Source: Gammaproteobacteria bacterium RIFCSPLOWO2_02_FULL_56_15
GTDB lineage: Bacteria > Pseudomonadota > Gammaproteobacteria > Eutrophobiales > Eutrophobiaceae
Direction: 5' to 3'
Length of the DNA stretch: 6,405 nt
Assembly: GCA_001801825.1 (NCBI GenBank)
Contig: MGYR01000071.1
Span: forward strand, 1-6,405
The notes beneath the pieces were generated by a model, which searched no databases, was not told where the DNA came from, and was given only the letters and a program-made list of their open reading frames with translations. Below, one piece after another: positions 1 to 4,756 of this stretch. Both the position numbers and the translations under genes were made by a program. Each line of letters begins with the position of its first letter. Position 1 is the stretch's first letter.

Positions 1-162
1 CAACCCTGGACCTGGCAGCTCGCTGAACTGTTCAAGGTCGAGAAAGGCAAGCTCCGCCGTATCGAAGCGATCCTGGAACGCTCACCCTACGGCATGAATG
101 CCGGCTGGAGCAGTTGGGAAGACGGTATGTCTGACCGGCCGCGTGACGTGACGATGGACTGA
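1..162 (+). CDS. 3' end of a small protein, NTF2/SnoaL-like (DUF8021-type) C-terminus
   Basis: Frame 1 is open from the first base to a TGA at 160-162, giving the last 53 residues of a protein whose start lies outside the window. The visible part reads like the terminal beta-strands of an NTF2/SnoaL-like (DUF8021-type) fold. It has an AELFKVEKG strand, a turn, then a KLRRIEAIL strand, followed by a Pro-Tyr-Gly-Met segment and a Gly-Trp, and a polar tail ending in Met-Asp. In that family this pattern (Phe-Lys-Val, Gly-Lys-Leu/Ile, Ile-Glu-Ala, then PYGM...GW) is typical near the C-terminus. Such domains are often found in uncharacterised, sometimes secreted, small proteins, so no reaction can be given. 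Codon choice looks like that of the other genes here, so the gene is probably intact upstream. The family call rests on remembered patterns only. Confidence 0.7.
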   Translation, partial: QPWTWQLAELFKVEKGKLRRIEAILERSPYGMNAGWSSWEDGMSDRPRDVTMD

Positions 163-167
163 TGTGG

Positions 168-193
168 GAGAGCCCCTCGTAGCCGGAGCTCTC
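168..193. repeat. Short hairpin just after the first gene (GAGAGC/GCTCTC)
   Basis: Six-base perfect inverted arms, GAGAGC at 168-173 and GCTCTC at 188-193, begin 6 nt after the stop of the leading gene. No T-tract follows, so a strong intrinsic terminator is unlikely. It may simply be the outer edge of the adjoining repeat. Confidence 0.3.
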
Positions 194-421
194 GCAAAGC
201 CGCCAAGCTCGCCAAGATAATCCCTGCTTCAAGTGTTTCTTGGCGGCTTGGTGAGAGCCTCGTAGGGTGGACACGTTGTTTGTGCCCACGCGAAAGCAAT
301 CTCAGGGATGACTGAACAACTCGATTCCGGGTGGGTATTCGGGGGATCTCGCCAAGGCGCAGAGTTCGCGAAGATAATCCCTGCTTCAAGTGTTTCTTGG
401 CGAGCTTGGCGGCTTCGCGAG
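191..421. repeat. Composite repeat: 26-bp inverted arms enclosing two direct 32-bp copies
   Basis: The arm at 191-216 and the arm at 396-421 are reverse complements at 25 of 26 positions. Immediately inside and overlapping them is a perfect 32-bp direct repeat at 214-245 and 371-402 (starts AAGATAATCCCTGC, ends TTTCTTGGCG; period 157 bp). The simplest reading is that an ancestral hairpin element (arm, core, opposite arm) is present twice in the same orientation. Copy 1 keeps its left arm and has a shortened right arm; copy 2 has a scrambled left arm and keeps its right arm. This accounts for most of the 330-bp gene-free stretch between the first gene and the dehydrogenase. Frames through it encode only repetitive Lys/Ala/Leu-rich peptides. 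It resembles dispersed palindromic repeats common between proteobacterial genes. Confidence 0.8.
262..292. repeat. Imperfect hairpin repeat, copy 1 (GTGGACAC...GTGCCCAC)
   Basis: GTGGACAC and GTGCCCAC form an imperfect 8-bp stem with one mismatch. The same motif, including the shared TGTGCCCACGCG end, recurs at 438-467. It looks like half of the widespread GTAGGGTGGGCACG-type palindromic repeat of proteobacteria. It trails copy 1 of the 32-bp repeat. Confidence 0.55.
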
Positions 422-437
422 AGAAGGCATCCGCAGC

Positions 438-467
438 GCAGGTTGGCACGCTGTCTGTGCCCACGCG
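438..467. repeat. Imperfect hairpin repeat, copy 2 (GTTGGCAC...GTGCCCAC)
   Basis: This is the second copy of the motif at 262-292 and trails copy 2 of the 32-bp repeat. It also has one stem mismatch, at a different position, against the consensus arm GTGGGCAC. It lies 26 bp beyond the stop codon of the minus-strand dehydrogenase and could act as a weak transcription end for it, but has no clear U-tract. Confidence 0.5.
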
Positions 468-492
468 GGATCAAACACTGGGGATGGCGAGA

Positions 493-1644
493 CTAATAGC
501 CTTTTTCGATATCCACCACGTTCAGCAACCGTTCCCCCGCGATATAACGCCGGAGGTTTTCCCGAATCACCACCCAGCGGCGGTCCAGAGCGCGATCCGA
601 TGTGGAGCTGTTGTGGGGGGTGATGATTACATTGGGCATGCTCCACAACGGATGACCCTGCGGCAGGGGTTCAGGATCGATGACATCGAGACCCGCGCCC
701 GCGAGTTGCCCGTTGCTGAGTGCTTCGATGAGGTCCGCGGTAACCGTGGAACGCCCCCTTCCCACCGTGATGAAGTAACTTCCGGGTTGGAGGACATCAA
801 AGAACTCGCGATCAAAGAGCGCGGTAGTCTCCGCAGTCAGCGGCAGGGCGTTGACGATCACATCCGCCCGCGAGGCGAGTTCAAGCAATTCATCGGCGAG
901 TCCCACGTACTCCACAAATTCAGGTCCCTCTCGGCTCGTGTTGCGTGTGGCGATCACGCGCATGCCGAGACCATGGGCCCGCCAGGCCACTTCCGTGCCG
1001 ATGCCCCCCAGCCCCGCCACCAGCATGGTCCGATCCTTGACTTCTGTCATCGGAGTGGTACTGGATGCAGCCCGGTTCCAATTCTCCTGCAGTTGGGCGC
1101 TGTGTGTCTCGACCAGGCCCCGCGTCAACATCATCATCATGGCGATCACATGTTCCGCGATGGGCGGGGCGGAATAGTGCCGGTTGTTGGTCAGGATGAA
1201 ATGACTGTCCCGGATCTCCGGCAGCATGGCGCAGCCTTCCACACCCACGCCGTAATGCTGCAACCAGCGCAGTTTGGGCGCCGCCCGGACCACCGCCGGT
1301 GTGCAGTAGCCGAGATAGACCTCCATGTCACGCATGACGGACTCATCCGGTGGTTGGAAGAAACCCGTGTCCAGGGTCACCAGAGGGATATCCCCGGTAA
1401 CTTCACGGATCCAGTCCAGCAGATCCGGGCGCGCCTTGAGGTCTTCGGCGGGGACCGAGATCACGATTTGTTCTGGTTTCCGCCAGCCGGGTCGGTCCCG
1501 GACGGCCACCGTATCCTCCTCGATGTTCATGTCCTTCAGGAAGGCCGCAGTCGCCGCATCCGGACCGGCGGCGGCAAGGCGCATGGAAACCAGGAGGAGG
1601 AGACAGAAGAACAGGGGGCCTGTACTGAGCTTGCTTGTATTCAT
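493..1644 (-). CDS. D-2-hydroxyacid dehydrogenase, NAD(P)-dependent, with predicted signal peptide
   Basis: The 383-residue product belongs to the D-isomer-specific 2-hydroxyacid dehydrogenase family, which interconverts 2-keto acids and D-2-hydroxy acids using NAD(P)H. Seen in the sequence: a Rossmann loop GLGGIG at residues 211-216; the catalytic trio of the family as Arg296 (VGRGR), Glu325 (DPEPLP) and His344 (TPHNSS); and a catalytic domain split around the nucleotide-binding domain. Strand beta-2 ends IATR (Arg234) rather than Asp, which in relatives such as hydroxypyruvate/glyoxylate reductases favours NADPH; this is an inference. Residues 1-26 look like a signal peptide: Lys5, a hydrophobic LFFCLLLLVS core and an LAAA cleavage region. 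The full length of about 383 aa exceeds the usual 310-340 by roughly the signal peptide plus a linker. The first ATG is favoured because AAGGG lies 9 nt upstream, whereas Met21 has no ribosome-binding site. Export of a cofactor-dependent enzyme is odd. The substrate is unknown. Confidence 0.9.
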   Translation of the reverse strand: MNTSKLSTGPLFFCLLLLVSMRLAAAGPDAATAAFLKDMNIEEDTVAVRDRPGWRKPEQIVISVPAEDLKARPDLLDWIREVTGDIPLVTLDTGFFQPPDESVMRDMEVYLGYCTPAVVRAAPKLRWLQHYGVGVEGCAMLPEIRDSHFILTNNRHYSAPPIAEHVIAMMMMLTRGLVETHSAQLQENWNRAASSTTPMTEVKDRTMLVAGLGGIGTEVAWRAHGLGMRVIATRNTSREGPEFVEYVGLADELLELASRADVIVNALPLTAETTALFDREFFDVLQPGSYFITVGRGRSTVTADLIEALSNGQLAGAGLDVIDPEPLPQGHPLWSMPNVIITPHNSSTSDRALDRRWVVIRENLRRYIAGERLLNVVDIEKGY

Positions 1645-1653
1645 GCTGATGTA

Positions 1654-1658
1654 CCCTT
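1654..1658 (-). promoter_or_regulatory. Ribosome binding site of the dehydrogenase gene
   Basis: On the minus strand AAGGG lies 9 nt before the ATG at 1642-1644. It supports the long start that includes the signal peptide. The internal Met21 is preceded only by a run of CTC codons. Confidence 0.6.
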
Positions 1659-1680
1659 ATCGATGATTGCGACAGGTGTG

Positions 1681-1708
1681 ATTGTAATACGGCGGATTGT
1701 CGATACAA
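1681..1708 (-). promoter_or_regulatory. Candidate promoter for the dehydrogenase gene
   Basis: On the minus strand there is a -10-like TACAAT (1681-1686, 5/6 to consensus) and a weak -35-like TTGTAT (1703-1708, 3/6) spaced 16 bp apart. A start near 1674 would give a leader of about 30 nt containing the AAGGG site. The -35 falls inside the palindrome at 1694-1711. The other -10-like sequence, TATACT at 1726-1731, has no recognisable -35. Confidence 0.3.
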
Positions 1709-1711
1709 TCC
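1694..1711. promoter_or_regulatory. Palindrome in the divergent intergenic region, possible operator
   Basis: GGATTGT (1694-1700) and ACAATCC (1705-1711) are perfect 7-bp inverted arms around a 4-bp CGAT spacer. The site lies between the divergent dehydrogenase and MATE genes and overlaps the candidate -35 of the former. This placement suits a repressor or activator site. No regulator gene is present in the window, so the factor is unknown. Confidence 0.35.
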
Positions 1712-1856
1712 CTGGAGCAGCTTGGAGTATACCGAATTTATCATTCTTGCGCTGTCTAAAGCAGGGTTGCCGGGGCTTGGACAGAGGGGGGATCGTGTAT
1801 GAGTTTACGGGTGACAAGATCGGGGGGCCACACCCTGTCCGGATTGAACTGAAGGG

Positions 1857-3224
1857 ATGCGCACCGATTCCGAGGTGATCCTCACGGGCCCCATCGGGCC
1901 GGTGCTGATGCACATGACCATCCCCATGATTATCGGGATCTCGGTGATGATCCTCTACCAGGTGATCAATACCTTCTTCGTCAGTCTGATGGGCACCGAG
2001 GCCCTGACGGCAATCAGCTTCACCTTCCCCGTGGTGCATACCATGACGAATTTCGGGGTCGGATTCGGCATCGGCGTCTCGGTTATCCTGGCGAAAAGCA
2101 TCGGCGGCGGGGATCGCAGCCGCGCAAAGATGATAACCAGCTATACGGTATGGCTGGTGCTGGTGCTCGGGTTGCTGCTGGCCGTGCTGGGTATTGCCAC
2201 GGTAAATCCGCTGTTCCGTTACCTTGGCGCGGGCGAAGACACCCTGGTACTGATCCATAAATATGTCGATGTCTGGTACCTGGGTTCCGGCCTGATGGTA
2301 TTCCAGATCATCAGCAACGGCATCCTGCGCGCGACCGGCGATACCCGCCTGCCCAGCATCCTGATGATGATCTCCGCCGTGCTGAACGCCGTGCTGGACC
2401 CGATCCTGATCTTTGGACCGGGACCGTTCCCGGCGCTCGGGATCCGTGGTGCGGCCATCGGCACGTTGATCGCCTGGACCTTTGCCTCGGCCTCGGCTTT
2501 CTGGTTCTTGCTGAAGCGCGAGCAATTGCTGGATTTCAACCTGCCTGATCCGCGCAAACTGCTCAACTTCTGGCTGGAATTGATCCGGATGTCCCTGCCG
2601 ATCTCCGGCGCCAACATGCTGATCCCGGTGGCCGGTGTGATCATGACGGGTTTCGTGGCCAGATACGGCGAACATGCCGTGGCCGGATTCGGCATCGGCA
2701 GCCGCATCGAGGCGGTCGCGATGATCGTCTGTATCGCCATGACCTCGGCATTGTCGCCCTATATGGCGCAGAACCTGGGCGCCGGTCAATATCAGCGCGC
2801 CCGCACTGCGCTGAAACTCGCCCTGCGTTTCGCCCTGTTGTTCGAATTCGGCCTCTATCCCGTCCTGGCGCTCACTGCGCCGTGGTTGACGATGATCTTC
2901 AGCAAGGACCCCCTGGTGCAACAGGTCGGAACTCAGTTTCTCTGGATCATGCCGCTCGGCTTCGGCTTCTACGGCATGGTCATCATCATCAATACCGGCT
3001 TCAATGCCGCCCACCAGTCGCACAAGACCCTCATCGCGAGTCTGGTGCGGCTGTTTCTCTGTTATGTACCGGCGGCCTGGCTGGGCGGTCTGCTGTTCGG
3101 GATCCCCGGCCTGTTCGCCGGGGCGGTGGCAGGCAACGGTATCGGCGCCATGATCGCCTGGCGCATGCTGCAGAATACCTGGCTGGGGATTGAGGCTGGG
3201 GAACTCCGGCAGTCCGCGGCTTAA
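1857..3224 (+). CDS. MATE family efflux transporter
   Basis: The 455-residue, very hydrophobic protein is a MATE (multidrug and toxic compound extrusion) exporter of the inner membrane. It has two homologous six-helix MatE halves (about residues 12-215 and 235-440), consistent with the usual 12 helices and 440-480 aa. Family landmarks are TGPIGPVL at the N-terminus, LRATGDTRLP (157-166), NAVLDPILIFG (177-187), GIRGAAIGT (195-203), QNLGAGQYQRAR (305-316) and NTGFNAAHQSHK (379-390). It would extrude cationic or amphipathic compounds in exchange for Na+ or H+. Odd: the TM1 segment reads LYQVINTFFVSLMG, with Asn38 (codon 1968-1970) where relatives have Asp in a VDTxFV motif. The start is not strongly marked: GAAGGG abuts the ATG with no spacing, but an in-frame TGA at 1845 rules out an upstream extension, and a GTG at codon 7 has no better site. 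The gene stands alone, divergent from the dehydrogenase. The substrate cannot be read from sequence. Confidence 0.93.
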   Translation: MRTDSEVILTGPIGPVLMHMTIPMIIGISVMILYQVINTFFVSLMGTEALTAISFTFPVVHTMTNFGVGFGIGVSVILAKSIGGGDRSRAKMITSYTVWLVLVLGLLLAVLGIATVNPLFRYLGAGEDTLVLIHKYVDVWYLGSGLMVFQIISNGILRATGDTRLPSILMMISAVLNAVLDPILIFGPGPFPALGIRGAAIGTLIAWTFASASAFWFLLKREQLLDFNLPDPRKLLNFWLELIRMSLPISGANMLIPVAGVIMTGFVARYGEHAVAGFGIGSRIEAVAMIVCIAMTSALSPYMAQNLGAGQYQRARTALKLALRFALLFEFGLYPVLALTAPWLTMIFSKDPLVQQVGTQFLWIMPLGFGFYGMVIIINTGFNAAHQSHKTLIASLVRLFLCYVPAAWLGGLLFGIPGLFAGAVAGNGIGAMIAWRMLQNTWLGIEAGELRQSAA

Positions 3225-3273
3225 GGAAGCTGAATAAGACCAGTCGTCGTCATGCCATTGCAAAACGGCGTCG

Positions 3274-3294
3274 ATGCTGGGTCAAGCCCGGCAT
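3274..3294. repeat. REP-like hairpin downstream of the MATE gene
   Basis: ATGCTGGG (3274-3281) and CCCGGCAT (3287-3294) pair around a TCAAG loop with a single G-T pair. This is the familiar GTCATGCCGGG...TTGACCCGGCAT dispersed repeat of many proteobacteria. It begins 50 nt past the MATE stop and has no T-run, so it may stabilise the 3' end or act as a weak terminator rather than a strong intrinsic one. Confidence 0.5.
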
Positions 3295-3487
3295 GACAAA
3301 CTGGAGGCCGAAGCGTGAGTCTTAAATTCCAACAGCAGGCATGCTGGCGACGGTGCGCAACCGCCGCTTCGCCTTGATATTGTTGAACTCCGGTTTCTCG
3401 TCCAGCCGCTACCGCTGCGACGGGTTTTCGTCCCGAAACCCTGGAAAAAGTCCTGCGTCAGGCCAACTGCTTGTCGATTGGAAACGG

Positions 3488-3524
3488 TTGCATGAATGAC
3501 CAAATGAGCCTAAAATATGGCTCA
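3488..3524 (+). promoter_or_regulatory. Promoter with palindromic operator for the toxin-antitoxin operon
   Basis: TAAAAT at 3511-3516 (5/6 to the -10 consensus) is spaced 17 bp from TTGCAT at 3488-3493 (3/6 to the -35 consensus). The -10 box sits in the 8-bp centre of a perfect inverted repeat, TGAGCC (3505-3510) and GGCTCA (3519-3524). A palindrome enclosing the -10 is the expected arrangement when an Xre antitoxin, alone or with its toxin, represses its own promoter. The boxes and palindrome are seen directly; the autoregulation is inferred from the family. Confidence 0.6.
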
Positions 3525-3532
3525 GTTAGACA

Positions 3533-3539
3533 AAGGAGG
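3533..3539 (+). promoter_or_regulatory. Strong ribosome binding site of the antitoxin gene
   Basis: AAGGAGG, a near-perfect Shine-Dalgarno sequence, sits 5 nt before the ATG at 3545. It fixes the antitoxin start and implies strong antitoxin translation. The downstream toxin has no comparable site at useful spacing. Confidence 0.85.
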
Positions 3540-3544
3540 CTTTA

Positions 3545-3973
3545 ATGGAAACCCTGACAAAAGACGTTGCAGAAATCCTCGGGCTCAGCCGCCGTGCCTC
3601 GATTTCCAAGTACGATCTGGCGCTGCGTTTTGCTGCGGGTCTGCCTGTGAGCACGCTGGATCGACTCTGCCGCGCTGTCGCACCCGAGGATAATTCCTTT
3701 CCAACCGAATTGATTCCCCGGGCCACTCTCAAGCGCCGTCGCGCAAAGAAGGTTCTCAGTCCTGAGGAAAGCGAACTGGTAGGGCGGCTGGCCCAGGTAT
3801 GGGCCATGGCGCTGGATGTCTATCAGGACGAAGAGACGGCCCGGAGGTTCCTCAATGAACCCCATGCGCTTCTACAGGGTAAGAAGCCGATCGATGTGGC
3901 GCGAACCAATGCCTTCGGTGCCTCGGTGGTAGAGGATATCCTCGGGAGGTTGAAGTACGGCTCAGCGGCGTGA
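3545..3973 (+). CDS. Xre/MbcA/ParS family antitoxin (RES-Xre type II TA)
   Basis: The 142-residue protein is the antitoxin of a type II toxin-antitoxin pair. Residues about 5-50 form the helical Xre-like N-terminal region (VAEILGLSRRASISKYDLA). Residues 58-70 are a basic stretch (KRRRAKK). From about 75 to 140 is the Xre/MbcA/ParS toxin-binding domain (formerly DUF2384), with the typical pattern A-RFLNEPH-LLQGKKPIDVARTNAFGA-VVEDILGRLKYG. In this family the C-terminal domain covers the toxin's active site and the N-terminal domain binds the operator. Length agrees with relatives of about 130-160 aa. A strong AAGGAGG site precedes the ATG. The stop codon overlaps the start of the toxin gene (GTGA at 3970-3973), so the two are translationally coupled. 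The gene is probably repressed by its own product through the palindrome at 3505-3524. Confidence 0.93.
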   Translation: METLTKDVAEILGLSRRASISKYDLALRFAAGLPVSTLDRLCRAVAPEDNSFPTELIPRATLKRRRAKKVLSPEESELVGRLAQVWAMALDVYQDEETARRFLNEPHALLQGKKPIDVARTNAFGASVVEDILGRLKYGSAA

Positions 3974-4452
3974 GCGTTCAACGCCTCGACCGCACGCTGA
4001 TCGCCTACCGCATGGGCAATCCTGACGGTGAATATCCCATCTTTGATGCCACCGGTTCGCGACTTTATCCGGGGCGCTGGAACAATGCCGAAACACCGGT
4101 GATCTATGCCTCCGAGCATTACTCCACGGCCATGCTGGAGAAGCTCGTTCACGGTTCCGGCCACATGCCCCCGAATCAACATTACATTGCAATCACCTTG
4201 CCCGGCGGGATCTCTTTCGAGACCGTTACCAAAGACACCCTTCCCGGTTGGGACGATGCGGAATCGGTGGCAGCGCGGGAATTCGGAGTGCGGTGGGCGA
4301 ATGAAGGTCGCACGGTATTACTGCTTGTGCCATCCTATGTGGCAAGGATCGAGCGTAATGTGGTGATTAACCCGCACCACGAAGAATTTTCCCAAATTAA
4401 AATCTCTTTGCCCATACCGATATGGTGGGATGCGCGATTATTTAATAGATAA
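3970..4452 (+). CDS. RES domain toxin, predicted NAD+-degrading
   Basis: The 160-residue product is a RES-domain toxin, the partner of the preceding Xre/MbcA/ParS antitoxin. Characterised members (Pseudomonas putida RES; Mycobacterium tuberculosis MbcT) destroy NAD+ by hydrolysis or phosphorolysis and halt growth. Visible family features: AYR near the start (Arg14), GRWN (35-38) in the substrate loop, VIYASEHYSTAMLE (44-57) with the expected Tyr and Glu positions, and a C-terminal VPSYVARIERNVVINP block (120-135, containing Ser122) followed by PHHEEFSQIKI. The Arg, Glu and Ser that name the family therefore all appear to be present, so the toxin looks intact. Length matches the usual 145-165 aa. 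The start is a GTG overlapping the antitoxin stop by 4 nt; the next ATG (codon 15) would remove the conserved Arg14. There is no well-spaced Shine-Dalgarno site, so expression probably depends on coupling. The last 70 bases are AT-rich. Confidence 0.93.
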   Translation: MSVQRLDRTLIAYRMGNPDGEYPIFDATGSRLYPGRWNNAETPVIYASEHYSTAMLEKLVHGSGHMPPNQHYIAITLPGGISFETVTKDTLPGWDDAESVAAREFGVRWANEGRTVLLLVPSYVARIERNVVINPHHEEFSQIKISLPIPIWWDARLFNR

Positions 4453-4477
4453 TGAAAAAAGGACACGGTAAATCCAA

Positions 4478-4714
4478 TTGTTCGATGCAACACCCTTTAT
4501 TTTCATTCATAGTGATATCCACGATCCCGAATCCGGGGGAACATATACCGTTAAACAATTTGATAGTTCCCGTATTCAAGGCAAAGACAGTATCGAAAGA
4601 ATGGGAACCATCCTGCTGAGACCGGTCAATCCGGAATATCCAATAATCGAAATATCAAATGCTGCGGTAGGCGATGTAAACGTAATTGCTGAATTGATTG
4701 AAGTACTTCCCTGA
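4478..4714 (+). pseudogene. Remnant of an S24 (LexA-like) peptidase domain, C-terminal half only
   Basis: A 78-codon frame, open from 4472 after a TAA and beginning at best with TTG at 4478, ends at a TGA (4712-4714). Its product matches the second half of an S24/LexA-type peptidase domain. There is a DPESGGTYTVKQF segment with the Lys that would be the catalytic base (Lys26), then ILLRPVNPEYPIIEI (45-59), then VNVIAELIEVL at the end. The same arrangement (hydrophobic strand, IHDPESGG, TVK, LRPxNP) occurs in S24 domains at the C-termini of large proteins, in my recollection some helicase-related ones. The half carrying the catalytic Ser (GxSM-type motif) is absent, there is no ATG or Shine-Dalgarno site, and the DNA is about 40% GC by hand count over 4441-4680. 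It most likely is a broken fragment. The alternative is a small expressed third gene of the TA operon, which I consider less likely. Confidence 0.5.
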
Positions 4715-4756
4715 CTTGTTCCCGGCCACTGATTGACTCGGCGGTTCCCAAGTCAG
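4711..4756. repeat. Inverted repeat spanning the convergent stop codons
   Basis: CTGACTTG (4711-4718) and CAAGTCAG (4749-4756) are perfect 8-bp inverted arms with a 30-bp spacer. Each arm contains the TGA stop of one convergent reading frame. The placement suits a shared transcript end, but the loop is long and there are no T-runs, so termination is unproven. It could also mark a joining point between the AT-rich segment and the URO-D-like gene. Confidence 0.35.

Larger units (their letters stand above)
3387..3545 (+). pseudogene. Possible remnant resembling the N-terminus of an AbiEii-type nucleotidyltransferase
   Basis: The frame open from 3387 (after a TGA at 3384) to a TAA at 3543-3545 has no ATG before the interesting part. 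It contains an ATGFRPETLEKVLR stretch at about 3417-3458. This resembles the opening helix of AbiEii/AbiGii toxin nucleotidyltransferases (a GFRPE-LEKVLR-type segment). After that the match is lost: there is no KGGTAL or D-x-D nucleotidyltransferase core. The TAA overlaps the ATG of the antitoxin gene. The call is weak and could be chance. The remainder of the 320-bp gap between the MATE and antitoxin genes shows only the REP-like hairpin and the promoter/operator described separately. A minus-strand frame at 3282-3503 has no protein-like features. Confidence 0.22.

Noticed and set aside
191..467. The repeats as a CRISPR array
   Set aside because: There are only two copies, the period is 157 bp, there are no regularly sized unique spacers and no cas genes are present.
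32..496. Several 60-125-codon frames on both strands between the first gene and the dehydrogenase
   Set aside because: They fall within the repeat composite, encode the same Lys/Ala/Leu-rich peptide twice and have no ribosome-binding sites.
1129..1142. A CAT trinucleotide run resembling a microsatellite
   Set aside because: It encodes the consecutive Met residues (169-172) in a helix of the dehydrogenase, where hydrophobic residues are expected, and is too short to be a variable tract.
1778..1800. TTGGAC...TATGAG as a promoter for the MATE gene
   Set aside because: The spacing is only about 15 bp and both boxes match poorly. No convincing + strand promoter is visible in this region.
331..1878. 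A 515-codon open frame on the + strand across the dehydrogenase region
   Set aside because: It is the antisense shadow of the well-supported minus-strand dehydrogenase. Its translation is His/Arg/Pro-rich with no recognisable domain and it starts inside the repeat.
1641..3263. A 540-codon open frame on the minus strand across the MATE gene
   Set aside because: It is antisense to MATE and full of Gln/His/Asp, the usual product of reading GC-rich membrane-protein DNA backwards. It overlaps both flanking genes' control region.
3282..3503. A 73-codon minus-strand frame between the MATE and antitoxin genes
   Set aside because: It is Ser/Arg-rich with no motif, runs through the REP-like hairpin and overlaps the antitoxin promoter.
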